Positions 1 through 7,412 are shown, counted from the stretch's first letter. The stretch: 15,045 nt of DNA from Deltaproteobacteria bacterium (GCA_003646995.1 QMLZ01000050.1:1-15045), one strand, 5' to 3'. Translations and numbers: made by a program. The notes: generated by a model from the sequence alone, not told the origin.

Positions 1-1
1 A

Positions 2-228
2 CCCCAAGGTGTATTGGCTGTGGTGATGAACTTTCATAGCATGGGAAAAGATATTGCCGCCGCAAATCTGAATATGGTCAACTGCTCCTTGAAAGGATTG
101 GCACCTCTTCCCAAGCTGGATCAGGTTACATCACTTCTGAAACAATGCGGCTTCCCAAAATTGATATTCATCGCTTCATACCTGGAAGTACATTTTACGG
201 GATCGTTGCTAGCAATACTCAAATATGA
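2..228 (+). pseudogene. 3' end of a class I SAM-dependent methyltransferase gene, frameshifted
   Basis: The 5' part lies outside the window. The first frame reads on from the window edge and ends in a typical 'LLKQCGFPK' segment, the L-x-x-x-GF element before the last strands of class I (UbiE/Methyltransf_11-like) methyltransferases. In that frame the sequence then becomes unlike the family. In the neighbouring frame it continues as IDIHRFIPGSTFYGIVAS, the usual C-terminal end of this fold (hydrophobic strand, R-x-x-PG-x-x-F-x-G-x-x-A), and stops at TGA 226-228. One extra A in the A4 run at 157-160 would join the two halves exactly. It is therefore either a real one-base deletion (pseudogene) or a base missed in sequencing. 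The substrate cannot be told. The family call rests on motif shape only. Confidence 0.55.
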
Positions 229-337
229 TAGGGTTACTTGGCCAATGCTGATCAAGTTAGAACTGCAGAGTGGCTCCATATGATTAATGCAATAGTGAGA
301 CTTTAGAAATCCATTGAATTAGAAAGGAGGAAGAATA

Positions 338-1573
338 ATGAAAAGATTTCTGGGAAAAGGAGCATATTTTTTTGGTACTTTTCTGCTCGCTGTTTTGGTC
401 TTGGTTTCTAGCGTAAACGCAGAACTAAAAGTAGGAACTCTCTTTTGTTATACAGGTCCCCTTAAAGAATTCGGTCCCAATATTAGAAATGGGACCGTCC
501 TTGCGGCCAAGCAGTTAAAAGAAGCTGGCTTGACAATCAAGTTGATTCATGAAGATACGGAAACTTCTCCTATTGCTGCTACAGATGCGGCAAAAAAACT
601 TGTTAACATTGACCATGTGGTGGCAATAATCGGTCCCATGACCAGCCCTGGTGTAGTTGCAGTGGCTGAATCCGTGACATGCCGCAAGGGCATTCCTATC
701 ATCTCGCCATCTGCCACCTCGCCCCTATTGACTGTCCTACCTGCAGACAAAGACAAAGACTTCGTGTTTAGGACTTGTCCTTCTGATGCCTTACAAGGAA
801 TCGTTTCTGGCATATTCGCTTCTACCAGGTACAAGACAGCTTCCATCATGTACATCAACAATCCATACGGACAGGGCCTTGCGGAGAATTTCACAAAATC
901 TTTTGAAAAACGGGGTGGCAAAGTTCTGGCCTCAGTGCCTCATGACGAGAAAGTCGCCGAGTCTTATACAGCGGAACTGAGAAAAGCTCTCAAGGACAAA
1001 CCGGACGTGCTTTGTGCTTTTAGTTGGGTGGGTAATGCAAGGATTTTCATAAAGGAGGCGATCGAGTTTTTCAAATATAAAAGCTTTCTTTTTTGTGATG
1101 GTACCAAGTCCCAAGATCTTATCAAGGCAATTGGCGCAAAGAACCTTGAGGGGCAATACGGCACAGCACCTGCCTCAGCAAAAGGCGATGCATACCTAGT
1201 GTTCGTTACAGATTATAAGGAAGAATTTGGAAAACTTCCTCCCTTGCCTTTTATCACGAACGCCTATGATGCTTTGGCAGTCGTTGGCCTGGCAGCTTAC
1301 TCTGCCCAGATAAAAGGCCTTGCGCTAACCCCCAAAAATATAAGGGATAATTTTAGAGAGGTTGCCTGTCCTCCCGGAGAAGTAGTCAAACCTGGTGAGT
1401 TTAAGAAGGCCTTTGACTTATTAAAAAAGGGCAAAAAGATAAATTATGAAGGGGCCGCTGGCTCCATAGATTTCGATTCCTTTGGCGATGTGATAACGCC
1501 TATCGAAATTTGGAAATATTCTAAGGGAAAGATTGTCCCCGTCAGGGTAGAATATGATATCCCTAAAGAGTGA
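338..1573 (+). CDS. ABC transporter periplasmic binding protein, branched-chain amino acid (LivJ) type
   Basis: This is a solute-binding protein of 411 residues (Peripla_BP_6 / type 1 periplasmic fold), which captures a small solute, often a branched-chain amino acid or amide, outside the inner membrane and hands it to a LivHMGF-type permease. It has a Sec signal peptide: basic start (KR), hydrophobic stretch at about residues 9-23, likely cut after VNA-28. The mature part begins LKVGTLFCYTGPL and carries the family's NG-x-x-LAAKQL helix, the 'AIIGP-x-TSPGV' strand-loop and the 'GIPIISPSATSPLLT' hinge region. The start is fixed by AGAAAGGAGG at 321-330. No permease or ATPase genes adjoin it, so it is an orphan component here. 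The true ligand cannot be deduced. A strong hairpin lies 20 bases after the stop. Confidence 0.93.
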   Translation: MKRFLGKGAYFFGTFLLAVLVLVSSVNAELKVGTLFCYTGPLKEFGPNIRNGTVLAAKQLKEAGLTIKLIHEDTETSPIAATDAAKKLVNIDHVVAIIGPMTSPGVVAVAESVTCRKGIPIISPSATSPLLTVLPADKDKDFVFRTCPSDALQGIVSGIFASTRYKTASIMYINNPYGQGLAENFTKSFEKRGGKVLASVPHDEKVAESYTAELRKALKDKPDVLCAFSWVGNARIFIKEAIEFFKYKSFLFCDGTKSQDLIKAIGAKNLEGQYGTAPASAKGDAYLVFVTDYKEEFGKLPPLPFITNAYDALAVVGLAAYSAQIKGLALTPKNIRDNFREVACPPGEVVKPGEFKKAFDLLKKGKKINYEGAAGSIDFDSFGDVITPIEIWKYSKGKIVPVRVEYDIPKE

Positions 1574-1593
1574 ACCCCCCCTAAGGAAATGAT

Positions 1594-1636
1594 ATTTGTT
1601 TGGGCTGGACAAGTATTTCGTCCAGCCCAAACAAAT
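1594..1636. terminator. perfect 17-bp inverted repeat downstream of the binding-protein gene
   Basis: Bases 1594-1610 pair perfectly with 1620-1636 around a 9-base loop, with a GC-rich core (GGGCTGGAC). It begins about 20 bases after the stop of the binding-protein gene and ends 44 bases before the next start. No T-run follows on either strand, so it is not a canonical Rho-independent terminator. It could be a U-less terminator, a 3'-end stabiliser that keeps the binding-protein message abundant, or both. Confidence 0.6.
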
Positions 1637-1680
1637 CGGCCTCCAGTTAAAATTGCAGAAAAACCCTGAGTTCCGTACAG

Positions 1681-2421
1681 ATGATCATCCAAATATATGA
1701 AATCCAGACTCCTTGGGAAGCGGAGAAGTGCATTAAGGTTGGAGTCGATCACATAGGAAGTGTTATCCTTTCTCAAGAGGAATGGAGGGTCCCTGATGTC
1801 AAGACCGTTGTCGAGCTTGCCCAAGGAGCAGGGAAAAAAAGCAGTCTAATTTTCTTATTTTCTGATGATCAAACCATTTTCAAGGCCCTTGATTACTACC
1901 GACCCAATATTGTCCACTTCTGTGAGTCTCTAACAGATCATACCGGTAAAACTGTAAGCCTGCATCGTTTCCTTAAAAAGCAAGAAAGTATTAAGCGCCT
2001 ATTCCCTGAAATCCAAATAATGCGTTCTATCCCCATAGCCCCAGAGAGCTATAATCCTCGCCCATTATCTCTTGAAATTGCTCAGAAATTTGAACCCGTG
2101 ACTGACTTCTTCCTTACAGACACCTGGCTGGGAAAAGAACCTGTGGAGGGCTTTATTGGTATCACCGGAAGGGTTCTTGACTGGAATATTGCAGCCCAAT
2201 TGGTTAGACATACCACAATACCAGTCATTCTGGCAGGCGGCTTGGGACCTCACAATGTATACGAAGCCCTGGTAAAGGTAATGCCAGCAGGTGCCGATAG
2301 TTGTACCGGAACTAATGAAAAAGACAAAAAGGGCAATCCTATCCGCTTTAAAAAAGACTTCAACAAGGTTAAACAGTTCGTGTTGGAGGTCCGAAGGGCG
2401 GAGCAAGAATTGAGAAACTGA
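1681..2421 (+). CDS. phosphoribosylanthranilate isomerase (TrpF)-like TIM-barrel protein lacking the catalytic Cys
   Basis: The protein has 246 residues, slightly longer than the usual ~200-220 of TrpF. The TrpF signature is clear in the C-terminal half: D147 in 'FFLTDTW' (the general-acid Asp position), 'GITGRVLDW', 'PVILAGGLGPHNVYEAL' and a late GAD-x-C-x-G-x-N loop followed by KD-x-x-KV-x-x-F. The N-terminus, where TrpF has K-I-C-G-I-T with the general-base Cys, reads QIYEIQT: Cys is replaced by Tyr6 and the next Gly by Glu7. No other trp gene is nearby. I therefore infer a TrpF-fold paralogue that probably does not catalyse the Amadori step of tryptophan synthesis. It may still bind a phosphosugar. 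The ATG has no clear ribosome binding site. The next gene starts 22 bases after the stop, so the two are probably co-transcribed. Confidence 0.8.
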   Translation: MIIQIYEIQTPWEAEKCIKVGVDHIGSVILSQEEWRVPDVKTVVELAQGAGKKSSLIFLFSDDQTIFKALDYYRPNIVHFCESLTDHTGKTVSLHRFLKKQESIKRLFPEIQIMRSIPIAPESYNPRPLSLEIAQKFEPVTDFFLTDTWLGKEPVEGFIGITGRVLDWNIAAQLVRHTTIPVILAGGLGPHNVYEALVKVMPAGADSCTGTNEKDKKGNPIRFKKDFNKVKQFVLEVRRAEQELRN

Positions 2422-2443
2422 ATTTCTTGGGGAGCACTAGGGA

Positions 2444-3877
2444 TTGGAAGCCCAGACCTCAATGCAAATAGCGCTGACCTGCCCGCAATGTGGCGGGCAG
2501 GTCGAACTAGCCGAAGATGCCTCGGTTTTTCACTGCACCTTCTGCGATTCCACACTGAAGCCCACGGGCAGGAACGAGGTGCAGTCTTTTTTCTTCCCGC
2601 CCAAAGGAAATAAGGAGACAGTAGGGAGGGCACTGGTAAAGGCCCTTTGGGAGAAAAAGGGAATGAGGGCTTCTATCGCTGAATCGTCCCTGGTATATGC
2701 TCCTTTTTGGCGCGTAAAAGGAATGCTTTTTCAATGGGCCTTTGGCAGAGAATATGAATCAACCACCTTTGATGGCCCGTCTTTTGATTACTTCAAGAAG
2801 CTAAGGGCTGTCCCATACATCAGGACCTTTCCAGCGTTTGAATCTCACACCTTTCAAATGCTATCCATAGGACTGAGAGCCCAGGCCATGAAGATGTGGC
2901 CGTTTAACAGGGAAAAAATGGGGCTTGAGGCCCTCTTGCTGGAGCAAAATATTTCCCTCAAGCAGGCAGTGAAAAAGTCTTTGCAAACATCAGGGCCCGT
3001 GTTGGACGGAGGCAAACGCAGCCTTAACATCAGTAAGACAGCCCTTATAGGAGAAAAATACAGCCTCGTATATTTTCCGCTTTTCTATTTCCTGCTCGAA
3101 CTGCAAGGCAGGGAACGCCCAGTGATAATAGACGGGCTATCTCATAAGATCATCAAAGGGGACTTACCCAAGGACCAGTTCATACCTAACGACCCGAGTG
3201 AGAAACTTCCATATACACCTCTTACCTTCATCCCGTTTAAATGTCCCAATTGTGGCTGGGACCTGCCTTTTCAACCCTCGGCCCGGATTCACCTGTGCAA
3301 TACCTGTGGCATGGCATGGCAGGAATTTGGAGGCAGGTTTCACCAAGTTCACTACAAGGTCTGGGAACCTGACACCAGGATTGCTGGTCTTGTGTATCTG
3401 CCCCTTTGGAGGCTGCAGGTCATTATCCACACACCCAACAAGGAACACAAAACACTCAAAGATTTTTTTGATTTATTCCCCCAGCCACGAATTGAAACTG
3501 AGCGCAACCTGGAGAAAGAATCAATCCACTTCTATGTACCTGCATTCCGCATCAAGAATCCCGTTGCAGTCGACAAGTTCGCCTCAAGGTTTATCCTTCA
3601 GCAACCTCAAATCCCTGAGAACCTGCCGACAAATCTCAGGGAGGAAAAGGCCGGTCCAGCTTGGCTGCCCCTTGGAGAGGCAATGGAAATGGCAGGAATG
3701 CTTCTACTGTCCATCACGCCAAAGCGATCAAAGCCCATACAGGCCGCGGTTAAGCAAGCCAAAATCAAACTGAGCCATCGGGAATTGTTGTGGGTGCCAT
3801 TCGCCCAAAAAGGAATCTTCCTAAAGGAAGTTCATACCGACCTTGCCATTCAAAAAAATTGTTTGGAATTAGAGTAG
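2444..3877 (+). CDS. unrecognised protein with two zinc ribbons and repeated YxPxW motifs
   Basis: I cannot name this 477-residue protein. Two four-Cys zinc ribbons are visible: C13/C16 with C31/C34 ('TCPQCGG' ... 'CTFCDS') and C267/C270 with C285/C288 ('KCPNCGW' ... 'CNTCGMAW'). Between and after them a short motif recurs: LVYAPFW (83-89), LVYFPLF (208-214), LVYLPLW (317-322), YVPAFR (364-369) and LLWVPFA (448-454). This suggests repeated structural units, perhaps one ribbon and two or more beta-rich modules, duplicated. No signal peptide or membrane span is seen. A TTG start is chosen because GGGGAG (2429-2434) precedes it by 9 bases. An ATG six codons later (2462) is a possible alternative and keeps both ribbons. 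It lies just after the TrpF-like gene and probably shares its message. Confidence 0.85.
   Translation: MEAQTSMQIALTCPQCGGQVELAEDASVFHCTFCDSTLKPTGRNEVQSFFFPPKGNKETVGRALVKALWEKKGMRASIAESSLVYAPFWRVKGMLFQWAFGREYESTTFDGPSFDYFKKLRAVPYIRTFPAFESHTFQMLSIGLRAQAMKMWPFNREKMGLEALLLEQNISLKQAVKKSLQTSGPVLDGGKRSLNISKTALIGEKYSLVYFPLFYFLLELQGRERPVIIDGLSHKIIKGDLPKDQFIPNDPSEKLPYTPLTFIPFKCPNCGWDLPFQPSARIHLCNTCGMAWQEFGGRFHQVHYKVWEPDTRIAGLVYLPLWRLQVIIHTPNKEHKTLKDFFDLFPQPRIETERNLEKESIHFYVPAFRIKNPVAVDKFASRFILQQPQIPENLPTNLREEKAGPAWLPLGEAMEMAGMLLLSITPKRSKPIQAAVKQAKIKLSHRELLWVPFAQKGIFLKEVHTDLAIQKNCLELE
2476..2503. other. 11-bp perfect GC-rich hairpin inside the start of the zinc-ribbon gene
   Basis: GACCTGCCCGC (2476-2486) is the exact reverse complement of 2493-2503, with a 6-base loop. 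It begins about 30 bases after the TTG start and 12 after the alternative ATG, and it encodes the first Cys-x-x-Cys knuckle. A structure this strong near a start codon could slow early elongation or initiation, or may be an accident of encoding CPQCGGQV. The role is inferred, the pairing is seen. Confidence 0.45.
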
Positions 3878-3898
3878 GTGGGACCATATAGCGTAAAT

Positions 3899-4363
3899 TC
3901 AGGGCTTGATAGCAGAAAGCGCATTTTCCAGCTCTCTTACATGTGACTCCTCTTCTTCTATGATCCTCCTCATAAACGGAAGCACATCCTCGTTTACCGC
4001 TGTACTTAACATATTGTAGAAAAGCATCGTATCCTGCTCAAACTCCACCGCTGCCATCAAAACGTCTTTTATACTTCCCATCTTGGTGAAATCCACATCT
4101 TTCAAGGAAAAGCACTGCTCACCTAAAATGCTATTGAGAATCTTCCGCCCCATATCATAGAGGTCCGGATTGTCTATTTTTTCATCTACCTCTTCCCTTA
4201 ATTCAGCAAACCACCTCACATGCCTTACTTCGTCCTCGGCCAGTTTTATTAGAAGGTCTCGGATTGGACCTGGATCAATCTTCTCTGCGGCCTCGCGATA
4301 AACTTTTTCCCCATTCTGTTCAATCTTCACTGCAAGATCGAGTACTTCATCCAGCGTAAACAT
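3899..4363 (-). CDS. rubrerythrin-like ferritin-fold diiron protein
   Basis: This four-helix ferritin-like protein of 154 residues is the diiron domain of rubrerythrins, which in anaerobes reduce hydrogen peroxide or manage iron. Ligand-type residues occur in the expected order: E15/E19 with Y22 in helix 1, E45-x-x-H48 in helix 2, E107/E109 in helix 3 and E138-x-x-H141 in helix 4. The C-terminal rubredoxin domain of classical rubrerythrin is absent, so electrons must come from a separate partner or the protein acts in another way. The start is the ATG at 4363, not the upstream TTG at 4381, because a purine-rich GGAGGAAGGAGG block lies between them as ribosome binding site and the family normally begins close to this Met. 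Its 3' end faces the zinc-ribbon gene with only 21 bases between. Confidence 0.88.
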   Translation of the reverse strand: MFTLDEVLDLAVKIEQNGEKVYREAAEKIDPGPIRDLLIKLAEDEVRHVRWFAELREEVDEKIDNPDLYDMGRKILNSILGEQCFSLKDVDFTKMGSIKDVLMAAVEFEQDTMLFYNMLSTAVNEDVLPFMRRIIEEEESHVRELENALSAIKP

Positions 4364-4442
4364 GTTGCCTCCTTCCTCCAAGCCGGTTATACAAGAAATT
4401 GAAAGTCAATTAAAGTCCCATTAGGAGATAGCAGCACAAGAA

Positions 4443-4927
4443 ATGAAGAAGATATTCACAATCGGTACTAGTACTCGTTCTTCCCATGAATTTTTCTCTA
4501 TCCTGAATGCCTATGATATACGAAGAATACTTGATATTAGACGCTTTCCAACTAGTACCCGGTATCCTTTTTTTAACAGGGATAAACTTAACCGGGCCGC
4601 CAGTTCCCATGGCATCACTTACATTTGGCTAGGCGGTCTCTAGGTGGTTACAGAAAAGGCGGCTATGAGAAGTATAAGTCAACCCCCGAATATCGCGAGG
4701 GGCTTGAAAAACTCGAAAATTTAGGGCAAGAGGATACCTCGGTCATAGTATGTGCTGAGTTGTTGCCCTGGAAATGCCATCGATTTCAAGTGGCGGAGGA
4801 CCTGGTTTCAAGGGGATGGAGGGTGATTCACATCATAGATCGAGAGAGAACCTGGGAGCCTTCACCAAAACAACGGCAACAAACCTTTGTTTTCCCGAAA
4901 AACAATGGAGCGAAAACTTCCGTATAG
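4443..4927 (+). pseudogene. DUF488 family protein, interrupted by a one-base frameshift
   Basis: Two adjacent frames together give a full-length DUF488 protein of about 160 residues. The first half holds FTIGTSTRSSHEFFSIL, the DIRRFPTSTRYPFFNRDKL segment (family D-x-R-x-x-P-x-S) and ends at 'ITYIWLGGL' with TAG 4641-4643. The second half resumes with LGGYRKGGYEKY, then 'VIVCAELLPWKCHRFQVAEDL' (family C-A-E-x-x-P-x-x-CHR) and 'GWRVIHIID'. The junction needs one extra base near 4637-4642. No canonical slippery heptamer is visible, so a one-base deletion or sequencing error is likelier than programmed frameshifting. DUF488 has no settled biochemical role. The conserved Cys, His and Arg suggest an enzyme. 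AGGAG at 4423-4427 is far (15 bases) from the ATG. The stop at 4925-4927 overlaps the ribosome binding site of the next gene, implying translational coupling if intact. Confidence 0.82.
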
Positions 4928-4937
4928 GAGCTTCACA

Positions 4938-5417
4938 ATGGCTGAAAAACAACCTCAAAAAACGCTAAACCCCCGCTACTTAAATGAAATTTTCTCACAG
5001 GTAAACGATTGTCCTTACTTTCAGTTGCTATCCATGAAACTAAAGAGCTTGAACTGGGGTTCTTCTGTCCTGGAAGCCCCTGTTCAGCAAAAGCATATGC
5101 AACCCTATGGCATGGTCCATGGAGGGGTATGCGCATCTCTTATAGATGCCGCTTGTTTTTGGGCAGCGTGGACCCAGATAGAGGGGAATGCCGGCCTGAC
5201 AACCGTTGAGCTGAAGCTTAACTACCTGGCCCCTGTGTCCAAAGGCATCCTGCTAGCCAAAGGTCGATCCATCAAGACCGGCCGTACTCTGTGCCTCTCA
5301 GAGGCCACAGTGCAAGATGAAAATGGGACTATTATAGCCCATGGAACATCAACTCTGATGGTTATAGAGTCTCTTAAAATACGGGGTAAATTTGCTGAGG
5401 ATCGAAAATATTTATAA
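4938..5417 (+). CDS. PaaI-type hotdog-fold thioesterase
   Basis: This is a 159-residue single hotdog domain of the PaaI/YbgC-like 4HBT class, which hydrolyses acyl-CoA (often aryl- or phenylacetyl-CoA) thioesters. Signature elements: 'YGMVHGGVCASLIDAACFWAA' region at residues 57-77 with H61-G-G and D70 in the following helix (the usual catalytic acid), then 'TVELKLNYLAPVSKG', the family's long beta strand. The start is ATG 4938, where AGGAG (4926-4930) sits 7 bases upstream. An upstream in-frame ATG at 4887 would overlap the DUF488 gene by 40 bases and has no comparable site. The ribosome binding site overlaps the TAG of the DUF488 gene, so the two are probably an operon. The true acyl substrate is unknown. 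Confidence 0.9.
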   Translation: MAEKQPQKTLNPRYLNEIFSQVNDCPYFQLLSMKLKSLNWGSSVLEAPVQQKHMQPYGMVHGGVCASLIDAACFWAAWTQIEGNAGLTTVELKLNYLAPVSKGILLAKGRSIKTGRTLCLSEATVQDENGTIIAHGTSTLMVIESLKIRGKFAEDRKYL

Positions 5418-5762
5418 TGCGGCAAGCCGGCGCAATAGCATACCCTACCTCAACATTGGCCCTTGACTTTTTGCTCCTATCAACCTAATGTTCATAGCCC
5501 CATAGAGCTCTTCTCCCTTCCAAGCATCTGGCTTACAACAAGAACTGGTTGATCAGGGCTCATGCTGTCTCCTGGCCTGGGCTTATTTCTGGAACGGCCG
5601 CTCTGGCAGGGATTATTTAGTTTTTACCAGCTACTGCCGATAATAACATGGGAATCCAGGGGAAAGGTCTTAGTTACTCTCTTTTTTGAGACAAGAACTG
5701 GTACTTGCTGCCTTCAAAAAAGGTCACAGGAATAGGGAAAGGCAATATCGAGGAGGAAAATC
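5418..5762. other. gene-free stretch before the nucleotide-sugar dehydrogenase
   Basis: No reading frame here resembles a protein on either strand. A 12-base direct repeat ACAAGAACTGGT occurs at 5538-5549 and 5691-5702. A possible weak sigma-70 promoter is TTGACT (5463-5468), 17-base spacer, TAATGT (5486-5491), which would give a leader of about 265 bases. The region ends in the strong AGGAGG ribosome binding site at about 5751-5757 for the next gene. It may contain eroded coding sequence, but nothing I can identify. Confidence 0.4.
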
Positions 5763-7412
5763 ATGGATTACTCCATCAGCCCGGATGGCGAGCGGTTTAA
5801 ATTGCCGGACGAAGCGGACTACGGGAAAGAATACGAGAGACTTGAAAAGTTAGTGGGGGATAAAAGGGCCCAGGGATATGAAATTGTGGTTGTCATGGGC
5901 CTTGGGTTTGTGGGCGCTGTAATGGCCGGTGTAATTGCAGACTCTGTTGACAAAAAGACAGGAAAACCCAACAAATTTGTCATCGGGATGCAGAGGCCCA
6001 GCACCAGAAGCTACTGGAAGATACCCCTTTTCAACCGCGGTCAGTGTCCCATAAAGGCCGAAGACCCTGAGGTTGCCCCCTTGATAGAGCGCTGTGTAAA
6101 AGAAAAAGGAACCCTTGTCGCTACCTTTACCTATGATGCACTGTGTTTCGCTGACGTCCTGGTGGTGGATGTACAGTGTGATTTCATAAAACAGGAACTC
6201 GGCAACCTGCGCAGCGGGTATGCAGACATTAGCGCGTTGGAGGAAAGTTTTAAGGTCATAGGGCAAAAGATCTCACCCGAATGCCTTGTGCTCATAGAGA
6301 CCACCGTCCCTCCCGGCACAACCGAGTATGTTGCCTATCCAATCATAAAGAAGGCGTTCAAGTCCAGAGGTATCACCAAGGAACCCCTATTGGCCCATAG
6401 CTTTGAAAGAGTAATGCCAGGCAGGGAATATGTGCGCTCTGTAAGGGACTTTTGGCGGGTGTGCAGTGGACTTAATGAGGAAGCAAAACAAAGGGTCACA
6501 AAATTTCTTTCAGAGATCCTAAACGTGGAAGAATATCCGCTAACCGTCCTGGAGAAGCCAATTGAAAGTGAGACCTGCAAAATAGTGGAAAACAGTTTCC
6601 GGGCCACCATCCTCGCATTTCTCGACGAGTGGAGCAAGTTTGCAGAGACAAACGGTGTTGACCTCATAAAAGTCATAGAGGCCATAAAGGTGCGCCCCAC
6701 CCATAGCAATATCATATTCCCGGGTCCCGGTATAGGGGGCTACTGCCTGCCAAAAGACGGTGGATTGGGGCTTTGGGCATATAAACATCTTATGGGATTC
6801 GAAAATGATATCTTCAAGATAACGCCCGAGGCAATAAACATAAATGATACAAGAGCACTTCATGCAGCCCAACTGGTAAGGGATGCCATGAGGAACATGG
6901 GACGCATAGTGGCAGCTTCCCAGATCACCTTGCTTGGCGTATCTTACAGAGAAGACGTTGGTGATACCCGCTACAGCGGCTCTGAGATCATTGTTCGGAA
7001 GCTGGTGGAGATGGGAGCCGATGTCAAGGCCCACGATCCTTATGTTGACCATTGGTGGGAGCTTGAGAAGCAAGACACTTACCCTGCAAGGGGAACCAGC
7101 TGGTCAAGGTTTTTTAGAAACCAGGAGCACCTTACAGAATTCAGGATGAGCAAAACGCTGGAGGAGGCACTAAGCGGGTCAGATGCAGTAATCTTTGCCG
7201 TGCGCCACAAACCATATTTACAACTAGAGCCGGATGAAGTGGTTAGGATGGCGGGCGGTCCCTTGGCAGTTGTGGACTGTTTTGGGATATTGAGCGACGC
7301 GAAAATAGAACGGTATTTTGAGCTGGGCTGTGAAGTAAAAGGCCTTGGCCGCGGCCACATCAACCGCATCAAGGACAGGGTCAGGAAACGAAAAATGGGC
7401 CTTACGCCTTAA
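5763..7412 (+). CDS. atypical UDP-glucose/GDP-mannose dehydrogenase family protein
   Basis: This 549-residue NAD-dependent nucleotide-sugar dehydrogenase homologue would oxidise the C6 alcohol of a nucleotide sugar to a uronate, in two hydride transfers in the cytoplasm. Family residues are in order: Rossmann G46-L-G-F-V-G51, 'TTVPPGTTE' (~residues 180-190), K273 in 'TCKIVENSFRA', catalytic C328 in 'GPGIGGYCLPKD', and a C-terminal domain with 'GVSYREDVGDTRYSGSE'. It is about 100 residues longer than the usual 430-450. Extra sequence lies in the N-terminal domain around residues 60-100 and near residues 430-460 (WW-x-LEKQDTYPARG...). The Lys normally found in G-x-SYK is R396, and the following S-P is S-G. 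An AGGAGG site precedes the ATG. It converges on a glycosyltransferase operon, which fits a role in glycan precursor supply. The exact sugar is not deducible. Confidence 0.88.
   Translation: MDYSISPDGERFKLPDEADYGKEYERLEKLVGDKRAQGYEIVVVMGLGFVGAVMAGVIADSVDKKTGKPNKFVIGMQRPSTRSYWKIPLFNRGQCPIKAEDPEVAPLIERCVKEKGTLVATFTYDALCFADVLVVDVQCDFIKQELGNLRSGYADISALEESFKVIGQKISPECLVLIETTVPPGTTEYVAYPIIKKAFKSRGITKEPLLAHSFERVMPGREYVRSVRDFWRVCSGLNEEAKQRVTKFLSEILNVEEYPLTVLEKPIESETCKIVENSFRATILAFLDEWSKFAETNGVDLIKVIEAIKVRPTHSNIIFPGPGIGGYCLPKDGGLGLWAYKHLMGFENDIFKITPEAININDTRALHAAQLVRDAMRNMGRIVAASQITLLGVSYREDVGDTRYSGSEIIVRKLVEMGADVKAHDPYVDHWWELEKQDTYPARGTSWSRFFRNQEHLTEFRMSKTLEEALSGSDAVIFAVRHKPYLQLEPDEVVRMAGGPLAVVDCFGILSDAKIERYFELGCEVKGLGRGHINRIKDRVRKRKMGLTP

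Noticed and set aside
3198..3773. Long plus-strand ORF of 191 codons inside the zinc-ribbon gene
   Set aside because: It is in another frame of a gene with clear zinc ribbons, has no family features and lacks a ribosome binding site.
4364..4381. TTG extension of the rubrerythrin-like gene
   Set aside because: These six codons are the Shine-Dalgarno block itself, and the internal ATG at 4363 fits the family start.
4464..4560. Repeated ACTAGTAC words in the DUF488 gene
   Set aside because: They encode the two TSTR segments of the protein, so coding use explains them.
4887..4937. Upstream ATG for the hotdog thioesterase
   Set aside because: It would overlap the DUF488 gene and has no ribosome binding site, whereas ATG 4938 has AGGAG at ideal spacing.
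5555..5585. A minus-strand GCCAGGAGAC resembling the B12 box of cobalamin riboswitches
   Set aside because: The match stops after ten bases, the conserved core upstream is missing, and no gene lies downstream on that strand.
6540..7073. Antisense ORF of 177 codons within the nucleotide-sugar dehydrogenase gene
   Set aside because: It is a shadow of a strongly supported gene, with no recognisable domain.
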